DNA of 64,000 bases, from assembly GCA_942493145.1 (NCBI GenBank), contig OW818679.1:1426001-1490000 (forward strand), written 5' to 3'. A program made the translations under genes and the position numbers. Positions within the stretch are counted from its first letter, which is position 1. Every line of letters starts with the position of its first letter. The notes below the pieces were generated by a model, which was given only the letters and a program-made list of their open reading frames with translations, searched no databases and was not told where the DNA came from. The stretch is from ENR-C20 sp942493145 (GTDB lineage Bacteria > Bacillota > Clostridia > Acetivibrionales > DTU013). Below are positions 8,085 through 17,765 of this stretch, one piece after another.

Positions 8085-9725
8085 ATGCCGAAACAGAACT
8101 TTTCATACTATGAGGTTACAAAATTTAATTCGATTAAGGAAATGCTTGATATTGCGGTCAAAGAGGCAGGTGGCAAAATTGCGTTCAAGTATAAAGAGAA
8201 TGGTGAAATTGTTGAGGTAACCTATTCTGACTTTGTACAGCAAGTAACGTGGCTTGGTTCTGCATTAACTGAAATCGGATTTTCCGACAAGCATATTGCT
8301 TGCATAGGCAGCAACAGCTACAAATGGGTTTTGACATATCTTACAGCACTAAAAAGTGCAGGCGTATATGTTCCTGTTGACAAGGAACTTCCTGCCAGGG
8401 ATATATTCCATATTTTAAATGAAAGCGAAAGTAGTGTCGTATTCTATACAAAAATGCATGAGGAGCTGTTCATGAGCAATACGGACAAGCTTCCCAATGT
8501 CAAGCTTTACATAGGATTTGACCGTACTGAGGACAGTGGGAATTTCCTGTCCTTCGATAAATTCCTTGAACATGGTAAATGCTGCGACGGTAAAGTATAT
8601 GAGTCATTAAAAAGTGAGCCTGATGCGCTTAAAATGCTTGTATATACATCTGGTACAACAGGCGTAGCAAAGGGTGTAATGCTATCGGAGCATAACCTTG
8701 TATCCAGTGTATATTATGGGTTGCAGGTATCAACTGTATATGACTCCTGTCTTTCTGTTTTACCATACCATCACACCTATGAGGCAGTAAGCGGTATTTT
8801 GGTGTCGCTTCACCACCACTCCACCATTTGTATTAATGACAGCTTGAATGCGGTATTGAAAAACCTTCAGCTTTACAAGCCGTCGTACATATACCTTGTC
8901 CCTGCTTTTGCAGAACTGTTCTATACGCGAATAATCAAAAATGTTAAAGAATCAGGGAAGGAAAATGCATTTAATAAACTGATCTCAATAAGCAACGGTT
9001 TAAGAAAGATTGGAATCGATTTAAGAAAAACATTTTTCAAATCCGTACATGAAGCCTTTGGTGGCAGATTGAGGAAAATTGTATGCGGCGGTGCGCCGAT
9101 CCGTCCCGAGATTGGAAAGTTTTTTAACGACATCGGTATCAGCCTGATAAATGGTTACGGAATTACGGAGTGTTCCCCTCTGGTATGTGCGAACCATGAT
9201 ATGTTTAACGATTATCATACCGCAGGGGTAAAGCTTCAGTGCGTCGATTGGAGGGTTGACAGTCCCAATGCAGAGGGCATCGGCGAAATTTGTATAAAGG
9301 GTGACATTGTAATGCTGGGCTATTACAAGCAACCTGAAAAAACTGCGGAGGTACTAAAGGACGGTTGGTTCTATACAGGTGATTATGGTTATATCAATGA
9401 CAAGGAACAGCTTGTCATTACAGGCAGAAAGAAGAACATAATCGTACTGAACAACGGCAAGAACATTTACCCGGAAGAGATAGAGGGTTACATACAGGGG
9501 ATCGACTATGTAACTGAGGTTGTTGTAAGAGGGCTTATTGATGAAAAAGGGGCTGAAAGCTCGCTTGTTGCAGAGGTGTTCCTCAGTGAAGAAAAAACTT
9601 CCGAAGAGGTGTTAAAGGATATCAGGAAGGTATCTCATGCCCTTCCCGTTTACAAGCAGGTTTCGAAGGCAGTTATAAGAGACACGGAGTTTGATAAGAC
9701 AACTTCCAAAAAAATAAGAAGATAA
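8085..9725 (+). CDS. Long-chain acyl-CoA synthetase (AMP-binding family)
   Basis: The 546-aa protein activates carboxylic acids to acyl-adenylates and then thioesters. The phosphate-binding motif YTSGTTGVAKGVMLSEHN lies near residues 188-205. GYGITECSPLV, GWFYTGDYG and TGRKKNIIVLNNGKNIYPEEIE complete the ANL-family signature. The final Lys-containing TTSKKIRR tail is at the expected C-terminal position. It resembles bacterial fatty-acid CoA ligases more than acetyl-CoA synthetases. It stands alone with its own terminator at 9757. The natural substrate is unknown. Confidence 0.9.
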   Translation: MPKQNFSYYEVTKFNSIKEMLDIAVKEAGGKIAFKYKENGEIVEVTYSDFVQQVTWLGSALTEIGFSDKHIACIGSNSYKWVLTYLTALKSAGVYVPVDKELPARDIFHILNESESSVVFYTKMHEELFMSNTDKLPNVKLYIGFDRTEDSGNFLSFDKFLEHGKCCDGKVYESLKSEPDALKMLVYTSGTTGVAKGVMLSEHNLVSSVYYGLQVSTVYDSCLSVLPYHHTYEAVSGILVSLHHHSTICINDSLNAVLKNLQLYKPSYIYLVPAFAELFYTRIIKNVKESGKENAFNKLISISNGLRKIGIDLRKTFFKSVHEAFGGRLRKIVCGGAPIRPEIGKFFNDIGISLINGYGITECSPLVCANHDMFNDYHTAGVKLQCVDWRVDSPNAEGIGEICIKGDIVMLGYYKQPEKTAEVLKDGWFYTGDYGYINDKEQLVITGRKKNIIVLNNGKNIYPEEIEGYIQGIDYVTEVVVRGLIDEKGAESSLVAEVFLSEEKTSEEVLKDIRKVSHALPVYKQVSKAVIRDTEFDKTTSKKIRR

Positions 9726-9756
9726 AGTACATATCGGAACATTTTTTGTCTGAACC

Positions 9757-9788
9757 AGTATCATCCCAAAGGATGGTACTTTTTTTTG
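9757..9788 (+). terminator. Rho-independent terminator after the acyl-CoA synthetase gene
   Basis: AGTATCATCC-caaa-GGATGGTACT forms a 10-bp stem with one G-T pair, followed by eight T residues. Confidence 0.9.
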
Positions 9789-9819
9789 CGAACATCCTGA
9801 TTTACTGGGAAAATTCAAG

Positions 9820-9848
9820 TTGTCACCTCTCTCTTTGTAGAATATAAT
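9820..9848 (+). promoter_or_regulatory. Strong sigma-A promoter for rocD
   Basis: TTGTCA (9820-9825) and TATAAT (9843-9848) have a 17-bp spacer, giving a leader of about 140 nt before rocD. I saw no terminator or riboswitch within that leader. Confidence 0.7.
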
Positions 9849-9998
9849 TAAATTGGTGCGTATTTCATATGTTCTAAAATGAAGCTGCAGGAGAAGATAA
9901 ATTAAAATAAGAAATAAGGTAACAAAAAGCATATTTGATCTGTCAAAAATAATTTAAAATATCAAGATCAGAAAATAAAAAAGTACATGGAGGCTCCA

Positions 9999-11198
9999 AT
10001 GAGAAATACTGAAAACTATATACATCAGGCGGAGGGCTGGGGCGCGGCCAATTACCATCCCCTTCCCATAGTCATAGAAAAGGCTGAAGGCATATGGGTC
10101 TACGATATCGAAGGTAAAAAATACATGGACATGCTCTCTGCGTATTCTGCACTGAACCAGGGGCACAGGCATCCGAGGATCGTCGGTGCGCTTGTGGAGC
10201 AGGCTCAGAAAGTCACCATAACCTCACGGGCATTTCATAATGCAATAATGGGCGAGTTCCTTGAAAAGCTCTGCAAGCTTGCCGGCTTTGAAAAAGCCCT
10301 TCCCATGAACACCGGGTCGGAAGCGGTGGAAACTGCCTTGAAGGCTGCGCGCAAATGGGCACATAAAAGAAAAAACATACCCGAAGACAGGGGAGAGATA
10401 ATTGTTTGTGCGAATAATTTTCATGGACGCACCATTTCTATAATAAGTTTTTCATCAGAAGAGCAATATAAAGAAGGATTCGGGCCTTACACACCGGGCT
10501 TCAGGATAATACCCTATGGTGATGCCGAAGCCCTGAGGAAGGCAATAACGCCGGAAACAATTGCATTCATGGTTGAGCCCATACAGGGTGAGGGCGGAGT
10601 AATAGTACCGCCGGCCGGTTATCTTTCTGAGGTGGCTGAAATCACCCGTGATAATGATATCCTGCTGATTTTTGACGAAATACAGTCCGGGTTCGGCAGA
10701 ACAGGTAAAATGTTCACTTTCGAGCATGAAAATGCAAAGCCGGACATACTAATTTTAGGAAAGGCACTGGGCGGAGGTGTTTATCCCGTATCAGCCATGC
10801 TTGCCGACAGGCATATCATGGACGTATTCAAACCCGGTGACCACGGCTCCACATTTGGCGGGAACCCGCTGGCTGCTGCAGTAGGCATTGCTGCCATAGA
10901 TGTCCTGGTTGATGAGGAACTACCGCAGAAATCGCTTGAACTGGGAGACTATTTCATGGAGAGGCTCTCTGCCATGAACAGCCCGCATGTTGCTGAAATC
11001 AGAGGCAAAGGTCTTATGATAGGTGTGGAGATCAAAAAGGAATCGGGCACAGCACGACCATTTTGCGAAAAACTCATGCAGGAGGGTATACTCTGCAAAG
11101 AAACACATCAGCAAACAATAAGGTTCACACCCCCACTCATCATAAAAAAGGATGAGATAGACCTGGCCTGCGGAATAATCGCCAAAGTACTCGCATAG
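9999..11198 (+). CDS. rocD: Ornithine aminotransferase
   Basis: This PLP enzyme converts ornithine and 2-oxoglutarate to glutamate semialdehyde and glutamate in arginine/ornithine catabolism. It is close to Bacillus RocD over its whole length: YHPLPIVIEKAEGIWVYD, MLSAYSALNQGHRHP, TSRAFHN, MNTGSEAVETALKAARKW, FDEIQSGFGRTGK and PLP lysine near 254 in ILGKALGGGVYP. I place the start at 9999 (399 aa) because GGAGG at 9989-9993 is 5 nt upstream. The in-frame ATG at 9987 would overlap that site. It has its own promoter at 9820, so it is probably monocistronic. Confidence 0.95.
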   Translation: MRNTENYIHQAEGWGAANYHPLPIVIEKAEGIWVYDIEGKKYMDMLSAYSALNQGHRHPRIVGALVEQAQKVTITSRAFHNAIMGEFLEKLCKLAGFEKALPMNTGSEAVETALKAARKWAHKRKNIPEDRGEIIVCANNFHGRTISIISFSSEEQYKEGFGPYTPGFRIIPYGDAEALRKAITPETIAFMVEPIQGEGGVIVPPAGYLSEVAEITRDNDILLIFDEIQSGFGRTGKMFTFEHENAKPDILILGKALGGGVYPVSAMLADRHIMDVFKPGDHGSTFGGNPLAAAVGIAAIDVLVDEELPQKSLELGDYFMERLSAMNSPHVAEIRGKGLMIGVEIKKESGTARPFCEKLMQEGILCKETHQQTIRFTPPLIIKKDEIDLACGIIAKVLA

Positions 11199-11279
11199 CG
11201 TTTGACATCTGCTGTGCCGGGTAAATGTAATTAAGGATCAGCGTATGTATGGAGGTAAAGAGGTTAGGAGGAAAACAGG

Positions 11280-12791
11280 ATGACCGATAGAAAACTCAAA
11301 ATATTATTCGTATCTGCTGAAGTATCCCCATTTGCCAAGACTGGAGGCCTTGCAGACGTTGCAGGCTCGCTTCCGAAGGCATTGGCTGCTTTGGGCAACG
11401 ATGTCAGGATAGTAATGCCCAGGTACAAAACAATTAAGGCTAATATGACCTATACAATGGATTTCCCGGTAGCCATGGATTACAGGAAGGAAACCTGCAT
11501 CATAAGGGAGACTGAGATCGAGTATAAGGATGGAAAGAAAACCGGCAGTCTGCCGGTCTATTTTATTGACAGCTACCAATATTATGACAGGGACAGCATA
11601 TACTGCCATTTTGATGACGGGGAGAGGTACCTCTTTTTCTGCAAGGCAGTTTTGGAAATGCTTCCGAAGATCAGCTTTCAGCCTGATATAATACATTGCA
11701 ACGACTGGCATTCCGGCCCCATATGCATGCTGCTGGATGAGGTCTACAGAGGTCAGCCCTTATATTCGGATATATCTACTGTCTTCACTATACACAACCT
11801 TGAATACCAGGGCAATTTTTCACCCGATATCATAAAATTCCTGAATCTCGACCACGATGTATATACATCCGACAAAACCGAATTCTATGGAATGTTCAGC
11901 TTCATGAAGTGCGGCATTGTATATGCTGACATGATAAGCACCGTGAGTGAAATGTATGCGAAAGAAATCCAGACCCAGCAATACGGTGAAAGGATGGAGG
12001 GGCTGCTGTCCAGAAGAGCCCACGACCTTTTCGGCATTGCCAACGGCATAAGCTATGAGGAATTCAATCCCATGATTGATCCCTGGCTGATCAAGACGTA
12101 CGGGGTGGATAACTACAAGGATAAGGAAATAAACAAGACCGCCCTCCAGAGGGAGATGGACCTGCCGGAAAGGGATGTTCCTGTCATCGGTCTTGTTTCG
12201 AGGCTTTCGGGCCAGAAGGGCCTCAACCTTGTTTTAGATAAGGCAGATGAAATGCTGGCAGACGATATACAGTTCATTCTTCTGGGAGCCGGTGACGAGT
12301 ACTATGAAACCAGGTTCCATGCGCTTGAAATCAAGTATCCCGAAAAAGTTGCCGTATATACCGGCTTCAATGGTACCCTTGCGCAAAGGATATATGCCGG
12401 CTGTGATATGTTCCTGATGCCATCTCGCTTTGAACCCTGCGGCCTGGGGCAGCTTATAAGCCTCAGATATGGAACGATTCCGATAGTAAGGGCAACGGGG
12501 GGGCTTGCCGAAACCGTCCTTGATTTTGATCTCGACGGCGATAAGGGCAATGGCTTTTCTTTTAATAATTTCTCTGCAGATGACATGCTGCAGGCAATCA
12601 AACGAGCGCTGCGACTTTACAGGGAAGACCCGGAAACATGGGACAAACTGGTGCTTCGCGCATTGAAGCAGGATAATTCATGGAGCCGTCCTGCGTCCAA
12701 ATATATGGATCTGTACTATCTGGCCGAAGGAAAAAGAAATACTTTCCTTCCTGCTGAAGAAGCGAGGGAAGAAAGCTGCAGAATCACATGA
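11280..12791 (+). CDS. glgA: Glycogen synthase (ADP-glucose, GT5)
   Basis: The enzyme transfers glucose from ADP-glucose to growing alpha-1,4-glucan. The 503-aa chain has the GT5 N-terminal KTGGLADVAGSLPKAL near residues 20-35 (Lys binds ADP-glucose). Its C-terminal GT-B half has PSRFEPCGLGQLISLRYGT and RATGGLAETV. AGGAGG lies 8-9 nt before the ATG. No glgB, glgC or glgP is adjacent, so the rest of the pathway lies elsewhere. Nth follows 24 nt downstream and may be cotranscribed. Confidence 0.96.
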   Translation: MTDRKLKILFVSAEVSPFAKTGGLADVAGSLPKALAALGNDVRIVMPRYKTIKANMTYTMDFPVAMDYRKETCIIRETEIEYKDGKKTGSLPVYFIDSYQYYDRDSIYCHFDDGERYLFFCKAVLEMLPKISFQPDIIHCNDWHSGPICMLLDEVYRGQPLYSDISTVFTIHNLEYQGNFSPDIIKFLNLDHDVYTSDKTEFYGMFSFMKCGIVYADMISTVSEMYAKEIQTQQYGERMEGLLSRRAHDLFGIANGISYEEFNPMIDPWLIKTYGVDNYKDKEINKTALQREMDLPERDVPVIGLVSRLSGQKGLNLVLDKADEMLADDIQFILLGAGDEYYETRFHALEIKYPEKVAVYTGFNGTLAQRIYAGCDMFLMPSRFEPCGLGQLISLRYGTIPIVRATGGLAETVLDFDLDGDKGNGFSFNNFSADDMLQAIKRALRLYREDPETWDKLVLRALKQDNSWSRPASKYMDLYYLAEGKRNTFLPAEEAREESCRIT

Positions 12792-12814
12792 CGTAACTAA
12801 AAGGAATATGTGGA

Positions 12815-13471
12815 ATGACTAAAAAAAAGAGAGCAGCACAAATCGTAGAAATCCTGGAAAGGACCTATCCCGATGCAGTATGCTCGCTTGAGTTCAAGGA
12901 CGCTTTCCAGCTGATGGTTGCCACCCAGCTTGCCGCCCAATGTACCGATGCGAGAGTTAATATTGTAACAAGGGACTTGTTTGTAAAGTATCCCGATGTA
13001 TATGCATATGCAGCGGCTGATATATCTGAATTTGAGCAGGATGTAAAGTCCACGGGCTTTTTTAGGAACAAGGCTAAAAACATAATAAATGCTGCCAGAA
13101 TGATCATCAGTGACTATGGTGCCACCGTACCTTCGAATATGGAAGATCTGCTAAAATTGCCTGGGGTGGGCAGGAAGACAGCAAACCTCATCCTGGGTGA
13201 TTTTTATGGTATCCCGGGAATAGTAGTGGATACGCATGCCGGGCGTCTTGCCAGAAGGATGGGGCTGACAGCCTATGAAGACCCTGAAAAGGTTGAGTAT
13301 GACCTGCAGAAGCTTGTTCCAAAGGAAAAATGGACAAGCTTCTGCCATTGTCTTGTATTCCATGGGAGAGCCTTGTGCATGGCCAGAAAGGCTCAATGTG
13401 AACAATGCCCGGTGATGCATTTTTGTGATTATGGTCAAAAAAGTATTGGAATGGAAGGATTTGAAACTTAA
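12815..13471 (+). CDS. nth: Endonuclease III (DNA glycosylase/AP lyase)
   Basis: This base-excision repair enzyme removes oxidised pyrimidines and cleaves at the abasic site. The 218-aa protein has the helix-hairpin-helix LPGVGRKTANLIL with catalytic Lys near 120, and catalytic Asp near 138 in VVDTHAGRLARRMG. The C-terminal CX6CX2CX5C (CMARKAQCEQCPVMHFC) binds a 4Fe-4S cluster. Length matches the family. The stop codon is followed immediately by a candidate Spo0A box (13472) and the FtsA-like gene. Confidence 0.97.
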   Translation: MTKKKRAAQIVEILERTYPDAVCSLEFKDAFQLMVATQLAAQCTDARVNIVTRDLFVKYPDVYAYAAADISEFEQDVKSTGFFRNKAKNIINAARMIISDYGATVPSNMEDLLKLPGVGRKTANLILGDFYGIPGIVVDTHAGRLARRMGLTAYEDPEKVEYDLQKLVPKEKWTSFCHCLVFHGRALCMARKAQCEQCPVMHFCDYGQKSIGMEGFET

Positions 13472-13479
13472 TTGTCGAA
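13472..13479 (+). promoter_or_regulatory. Candidate Spo0A box upstream of the FtsA-like gene
   Basis: TTGTCGAA matches the 0A-box core TGNCGAA and lies about 115 bp before the next start codon. A 10-bp AT-only inverted repeat (ATAAATAAAT / ATTTATTTAT, 13479-13508) overlaps its edge. A single box of this length can occur by chance. Confidence 0.35.
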
Positions 13480-13593
13480 TAAATAAATGTTCCTATATAT
13501 TTATTTATGTTCATTATATTTATAAATTGGTGTTCTTTTTTTAGGATGGATTAGTCTTGTAAAATCTGTTGAATGACAGGAGAAGATGAACGG

Positions 13594-15936
13594 ATGCAGG
13601 AGAATGCCGGACAAAAGGATGCAGATGCCGTTAAAAAAGGCAAAGCTGCTGGAAATGCAAAAAGAAAAAGTGCAAATAGTAAAAGTGTAAAAAATAAAAA
13701 TTCGAATAACAAAAGTGATAAAAAAAGAAGCAATATCGTCAAGCTCGATAACATCCAATCTGAGACGGGTTTATCTCCGCTTGATGGTATCGATCCTGAA
13801 AAGTTGATATTCGCCCTGGATATAGGCACAAGGACTGTTGTTGGTATTACAGGCATCCAGGAGGATAAATTCAGAATCATTTCAACAGAAGTCATTGAAC
13901 ACAAAACAAGAGCTATGTTTGACGGCCAGATCCATGATATCGGTGAGGTTGCCGCTGCCGTTGAACAGATAAAACAAAGGACGGAAGCAAAGCTCGGGAT
14001 CACGCTTAAAAAAGTTGCAATTGCAGCCGCAGGAAGAATGCTGAGAACCTGCCAGGTAAGGGTTGAGACAGAGCTTGAGCCTGGAACGGAGATAGACAGG
14101 GAGCTCATCGGAAGCCTTGAGATTGAAGGCATCCAAAAGGCACAGTCTGAGCTGGACGAATCTTCACCTAATGATGACAGCACCAATTACTATTGTGTTG
14201 GATATAGCGTACTGAACTATTATCTCAATGGCTTGTTAATAACGAAGCTGGACGGACACAAGGGCAGGACCGCTGCTGCTGATGTTTTGGCCACCTTTCT
14301 CCCGCATGTTGTCGTGGACAGCCTATACACCGTCATGAACAGGGTTGGTCTTGAGGTATCCAGCCTTACACTTGAACCCATTGCAGCCATAAACGTCACA
14401 ATCCCGCCCGATTTGAGACTACTTAACCTTGCTCTCATAGACATAGGCGCCGGGACCTCCGATATTGCCCTGACCAGAGATGGAAGCGTCGTTGCATATG
14501 CAATGGTACCGCTGGCAGGAGACGAGATAACCGAAATGATATCACAGCATTTTCTGGTGGATTTCAACACGGCAGAAAAAATCAAGATTATGTATTCATC
14601 GGGAAAGGAAAGTATAAGTTTCTTCGATATCCTTAAAAACAAGGTCACGATAAAAGCCGAAGATGTGGCAGGGGTCATTGCTCCTACATCCGGACTCATT
14701 GCAGAAACCATTGCAAAAAAAATTCTGGAATACAACGGAAAGGCGCCTAATGCCATATTTCTCATAGGCGGAGGCAGCCAGACGGCAGGACTCGCCTCGA
14801 GGCTTGCCGATAATCTGAAGCTACCTCATGACAGGGTGGTTGTCAGGGGCAGGGATGTCATCAAAAATGTCAAATTCAACGACAAGAAGCTGACAGGACC
14901 GGAATCCATCACACCATATGGTATAGCTGTAACGGCTCAGACATATGTAGGGAGCGATTTCCTCAATGTTACAGTCAACGGCAGAAAGATAAAGCTTTTC
15001 AATTCAAAGAAACTCACAGTGGCAGACGCCCTCATACTCCTTGGCTTCAACCCGGGGCAACTGATAGGGCGATCCGGCAGGAGTATGAATTATGAGCTGA
15101 ATGGAGAGAAAAAAATCATCAGGGGCGAACACGGAAAACCGGCCGAGATTTATGTCAATCATGAACCTGCCAGTCTCGAATCCTATATAAAGCATGGAGA
15201 CAATATCACGGTGATACCTGCAGAAGAGGGTAGGGACGCGGTGGTCACGATTTCAGAAATATTGGGGGGAACAGGAACCTCAGCGGAAAAGGTTATGATG
15301 AACGGCAATCTGATAGATGTCGGGATTGAAATATATATCAATGGTAAGAAGGCTGATGAAACAGATTCGGTAAAAAATGGGGACAAGGTTGAGATTATTG
15401 GCATACGAACACTTGGAGAGCTTCTTAAGTCCCTGGGGTCTGGAAAAACTCTGGAGAATTTCAGGGTGAACGGAAGAAAAGCGGACTCAGATTACATACT
15501 CAAGAATTACGACATAGTAGATGATTCCGCGACCTCAACATCTAATGCAGCCCCGGCACAAAATGCTCCTAAACAAACAGCACCGTCACCAGCCGCCCCA
15601 GCTGCCGCCCCAGCTGCCGCACCAGCCGCGCAGCCAGCTGTTCCAGCTGCTGCACCGGTTAGTCCGACACAGATCGGAGCTTTGGTGTCAGCTGCTGCTC
15701 CTGCACCCATATCCGCAGCGGACATGGCCGGAAAGGTGGTTATTACCGTAAATGGCGAGACATTAGCTCTTGCCGGTAAGAAAACCAACTACATATTCGT
15801 TGACGTATTCAGTCACATCAACTTTGACCTGTCCAAACCACAGGGCAATATAGCCCTGAAACTCAATGGGAACCAGGCATCATTTACAGATGAGATAAAG
15901 TCCGGTGACACAATTGATATCTACTGGCAGAAATAG
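13594..15936 (+). CDS. FtsA-like actin-fold ATPase with long C-terminal extension
   Basis: The first ~70 residues are a Lys/Asn-rich, probably disordered tail. An actin/Hsp70-fold FtsA-type domain follows: FALDIGTRTVVGITG is phosphate loop 1, LIDIGAGTSDIAL is phosphate 2, and FLIGGGSQTAGLASRLA is the adenosine motif. It lacks the usual end at about 420 aa. It continues with beta-rich segments resembling small beta-grasp repeats (VTVNGRKIKLF, VMMNGNLIDVGIEIYINGKK, LENFRVNGRK, VITVNGETLAL). These are split by an Ala/Pro-rich linker (~AAPAAAPAAAPAAQ). The true ftsA is usually next to ftsZ; here it is not, so this is a paralogue. I chose ATG 13594 (780 aa) because AGGAG at 13578 precedes it; ATG 13573 has no ribosome site. 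Confidence 0.8.
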   Translation: MQENAGQKDADAVKKGKAAGNAKRKSANSKSVKNKNSNNKSDKKRSNIVKLDNIQSETGLSPLDGIDPEKLIFALDIGTRTVVGITGIQEDKFRIISTEVIEHKTRAMFDGQIHDIGEVAAAVEQIKQRTEAKLGITLKKVAIAAAGRMLRTCQVRVETELEPGTEIDRELIGSLEIEGIQKAQSELDESSPNDDSTNYYCVGYSVLNYYLNGLLITKLDGHKGRTAAADVLATFLPHVVVDSLYTVMNRVGLEVSSLTLEPIAAINVTIPPDLRLLNLALIDIGAGTSDIALTRDGSVVAYAMVPLAGDEITEMISQHFLVDFNTAEKIKIMYSSGKESISFFDILKNKVTIKAEDVAGVIAPTSGLIAETIAKKILEYNGKAPNAIFLIGGGSQTAGLASRLADNLKLPHDRVVVRGRDVIKNVKFNDKKLTGPESITPYGIAVTAQTYVGSDFLNVTVNGRKIKLFNSKKLTVADALILLGFNPGQLIGRSGRSMNYELNGEKKIIRGEHGKPAEIYVNHEPASLESYIKHGDNITVIPAEEGRDAVVTISEILGGTGTSAEKVMMNGNLIDVGIEIYINGKKADETDSVKNGDKVEIIGIRTLGELLKSLGSGKTLENFRVNGRKADSDYILKNYDIVDDSATSTSNAAPAQNAPKQTAPSPAAPAAAPAAAPAAQPAVPAAAPVSPTQIGALVSAAAPAPISAADMAGKVVITVNGETLALAGKKTNYIFVDVFSHINFDLSKPQGNIALKLNGNQASFTDEIKSGDTIDIYWQK

Positions 15937-15951
15937 TCTGGAGGAATTAGT

Positions 15952-17679
15952 ATTTTCAGAACGTTAACTGTTAAAACAAAATATGACAAGTACGAAGAAA
16001 TAGTAATCAGGTATGCATGGGCGTTTATAGCCGTTATGCTTATTTATGTATTGATCGATGAATTGGTTATCACACCGGAGCCCATCTTTTCAGATAAATC
16101 ACTGATGATCGATTTCCTTTTGAAGATGCTTTATTTTGCATGTCTGTTTTTGGCACACTTTATAAAGCAATTCACATTCAAAAAAGGGCTGATAAACAAG
16201 CCATTCATGTATTTTGCCAACAATCTTGTCTGGTTTTCGGTTATTTCCTTTTCAATAGTTTTCGTCAATGGGGGACTGTGGCTATATGCAGCGCTGGTCA
16301 TACCAATAGCAGTCACAGGACTTAAGCTGGGGACAAGGGATGCATTGATTGCAACTGCCTGCTCCTTTGTAATACATGTTTCAATGACTGCTGTCAACCA
16401 TTTGTCCAGACTAAATGCGGGAGGATTCAGTCCAGGAAATTATTATGATATTTTTTTGGAATTTGTTTTTTTGTATATAATATTTGCAATGTTTTCCATA
16501 CTATTTGGCAGGATACAAAAATTAGAAGCAAAAAACGTCCAGGACAATATCAATCTTACAAAGGAGCTGGAGGATAAATATTTCCAGCTGGAGATCGCTC
16601 AGGACGAAATCAGGCTACAGTATGATAAACTGAAAGTAACAAATAAAAAGCTTGAGGAAACAAACTTGAAGCTTTCGGCCAGCATAGCCGAGTTTTATAC
16701 ATTACAGCAGGTAAGTAAAGCCATCAACTCCATCCTTGATACAAGGGAATTGATGGAATACGTAAACGACATTATAATCGGAGTCATGGGTGTAAACAAC
16801 AGCTCAATAATTATCTCCGATGATAAGACTAAACGACTTAAACTAAACATAACAAACATAGCTAACGCAGAAGACAGGGCATTGCTGGCGGACAATCTGA
16901 ATACGGAATTTTTTAAAAGCCTTATTCAAAAAGGCGGTAGTGTAATCGAGAATTATGCCGACCCGTTGAAGTATCCTTTTATTGACAACAGGGATGTCTA
17001 TTCCTTCATCTGCGTTCCGCTTAAGCAAAAAGACAGGATACTGGGTCTTGTACTCGTTGAACACAAGTATACAAACGCTTTTATTGAGGATAATGTGAGA
17101 CTCCTTGAAATAATCGCCCAACAGGTCGGTATAGTAATGGAAAACGCCGTGCTTTATCAGAAGATGCAGGATCTCGCCAACAGGGACGGTTTGACCGGCG
17201 CTTACAACCGTCAATATTTTAAGGGACAACTTGAACTGGAATTCAAGATGGCCAGGGATGAGGGTTACCCATTGTCTCTTGCAATTTTTGATATAGACCT
17301 TTTTAAAAGATTTAATGATACATACGGACACATGTTTGGAGATCTTGTAATTGTGTCTGTATACCAGGTCGTAAGCGGTTATCTCCGAAAGCATGATGTC
17401 ATTGCCAGGTATGGCGGTGAAGAGTTTATAATCATTTTCCCAAGAACCAATCTTGAACAAGCATATGAAAAGATTGAAGCATTACGGAAGCTTATATCCG
17501 AGTATGTAATCAGGGACAACCTGGTTGCAGCCTCTGTTACCGCAAGCTTTGGTGTGTGCAGTTATCCCGAATGCGTACTGAGTGAAATTGACCTGGTCAG
17601 GATAGCCGACGACGCCCTTTACACTGCCAAGGAGTCAGGCAGGAATTGCGCTTGTGTGGCCAGGAAGCTGCTGGATTGA
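15952..17679 (+). CDS. Membrane GAF-GGDEF diguanylate cyclase, apparent ATT start
   Basis: The protein makes cyclic di-GMP in response to an unknown signal. It has about six hydrophobic segments in the N-terminal 180 residues, a coiled coil (QLEIAQDEIRLQYDKLK), and a GAF domain. The C-terminal GGDEF domain has DGLTGAYNRQYF, FDIDLFKRFNDTYGH and the active-site YGGEEF. The first ATG (16036) falls inside the first membrane helix and has no ribosome site. Upstream the same frame runs open to GGAGG at 15940-15944, 7 nt before an ATT at 15952. No ATG, GTG or TTG lies between, so ATT initiation (575 aa) is the best reading. The minimum model is 16036-17679 (547 aa). Confidence 0.85.
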   Translation: MFRTLTVKTKYDKYEEIVIRYAWAFIAVMLIYVLIDELVITPEPIFSDKSLMIDFLLKMLYFACLFLAHFIKQFTFKKGLINKPFMYFANNLVWFSVISFSIVFVNGGLWLYAALVIPIAVTGLKLGTRDALIATACSFVIHVSMTAVNHLSRLNAGGFSPGNYYDIFLEFVFLYIIFAMFSILFGRIQKLEAKNVQDNINLTKELEDKYFQLEIAQDEIRLQYDKLKVTNKKLEETNLKLSASIAEFYTLQQVSKAINSILDTRELMEYVNDIIIGVMGVNNSSIIISDDKTKRLKLNITNIANAEDRALLADNLNTEFFKSLIQKGGSVIENYADPLKYPFIDNRDVYSFICVPLKQKDRILGLVLVEHKYTNAFIEDNVRLLEIIAQQVGIVMENAVLYQKMQDLANRDGLTGAYNRQYFKGQLELEFKMARDEGYPLSLAIFDIDLFKRFNDTYGHMFGDLVIVSVYQVVSGYLRKHDVIARYGGEEFIIIFPRTNLEQAYEKIEALRKLISEYVIRDNLVAASVTASFGVCSYPECVLSEIDLVRIADDALYTAKESGRNCACVARKLLD

Positions 17680-17765
17680 AAATTATTCATCAGATAGCTG
17701 TCACCAATAATGCAGTCGTGAATATATTGATGTTACAAGGCCTTTTTCATAAGGGGGTTTTTTGA

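Noticed and set aside
13573..13593. ATG 13573 as start of the FtsA-like gene
   Set aside because: No ribosome site precedes it, and AGGAG lies between it and ATG 13594.
17738..17765. Hairpin-like GCCTTTTT...AAGGGGGTTTTTT as a terminator
   Set aside because: The stem depends on several G-T pairs, and AAGGGGG is better explained as the spoVM ribosome site.
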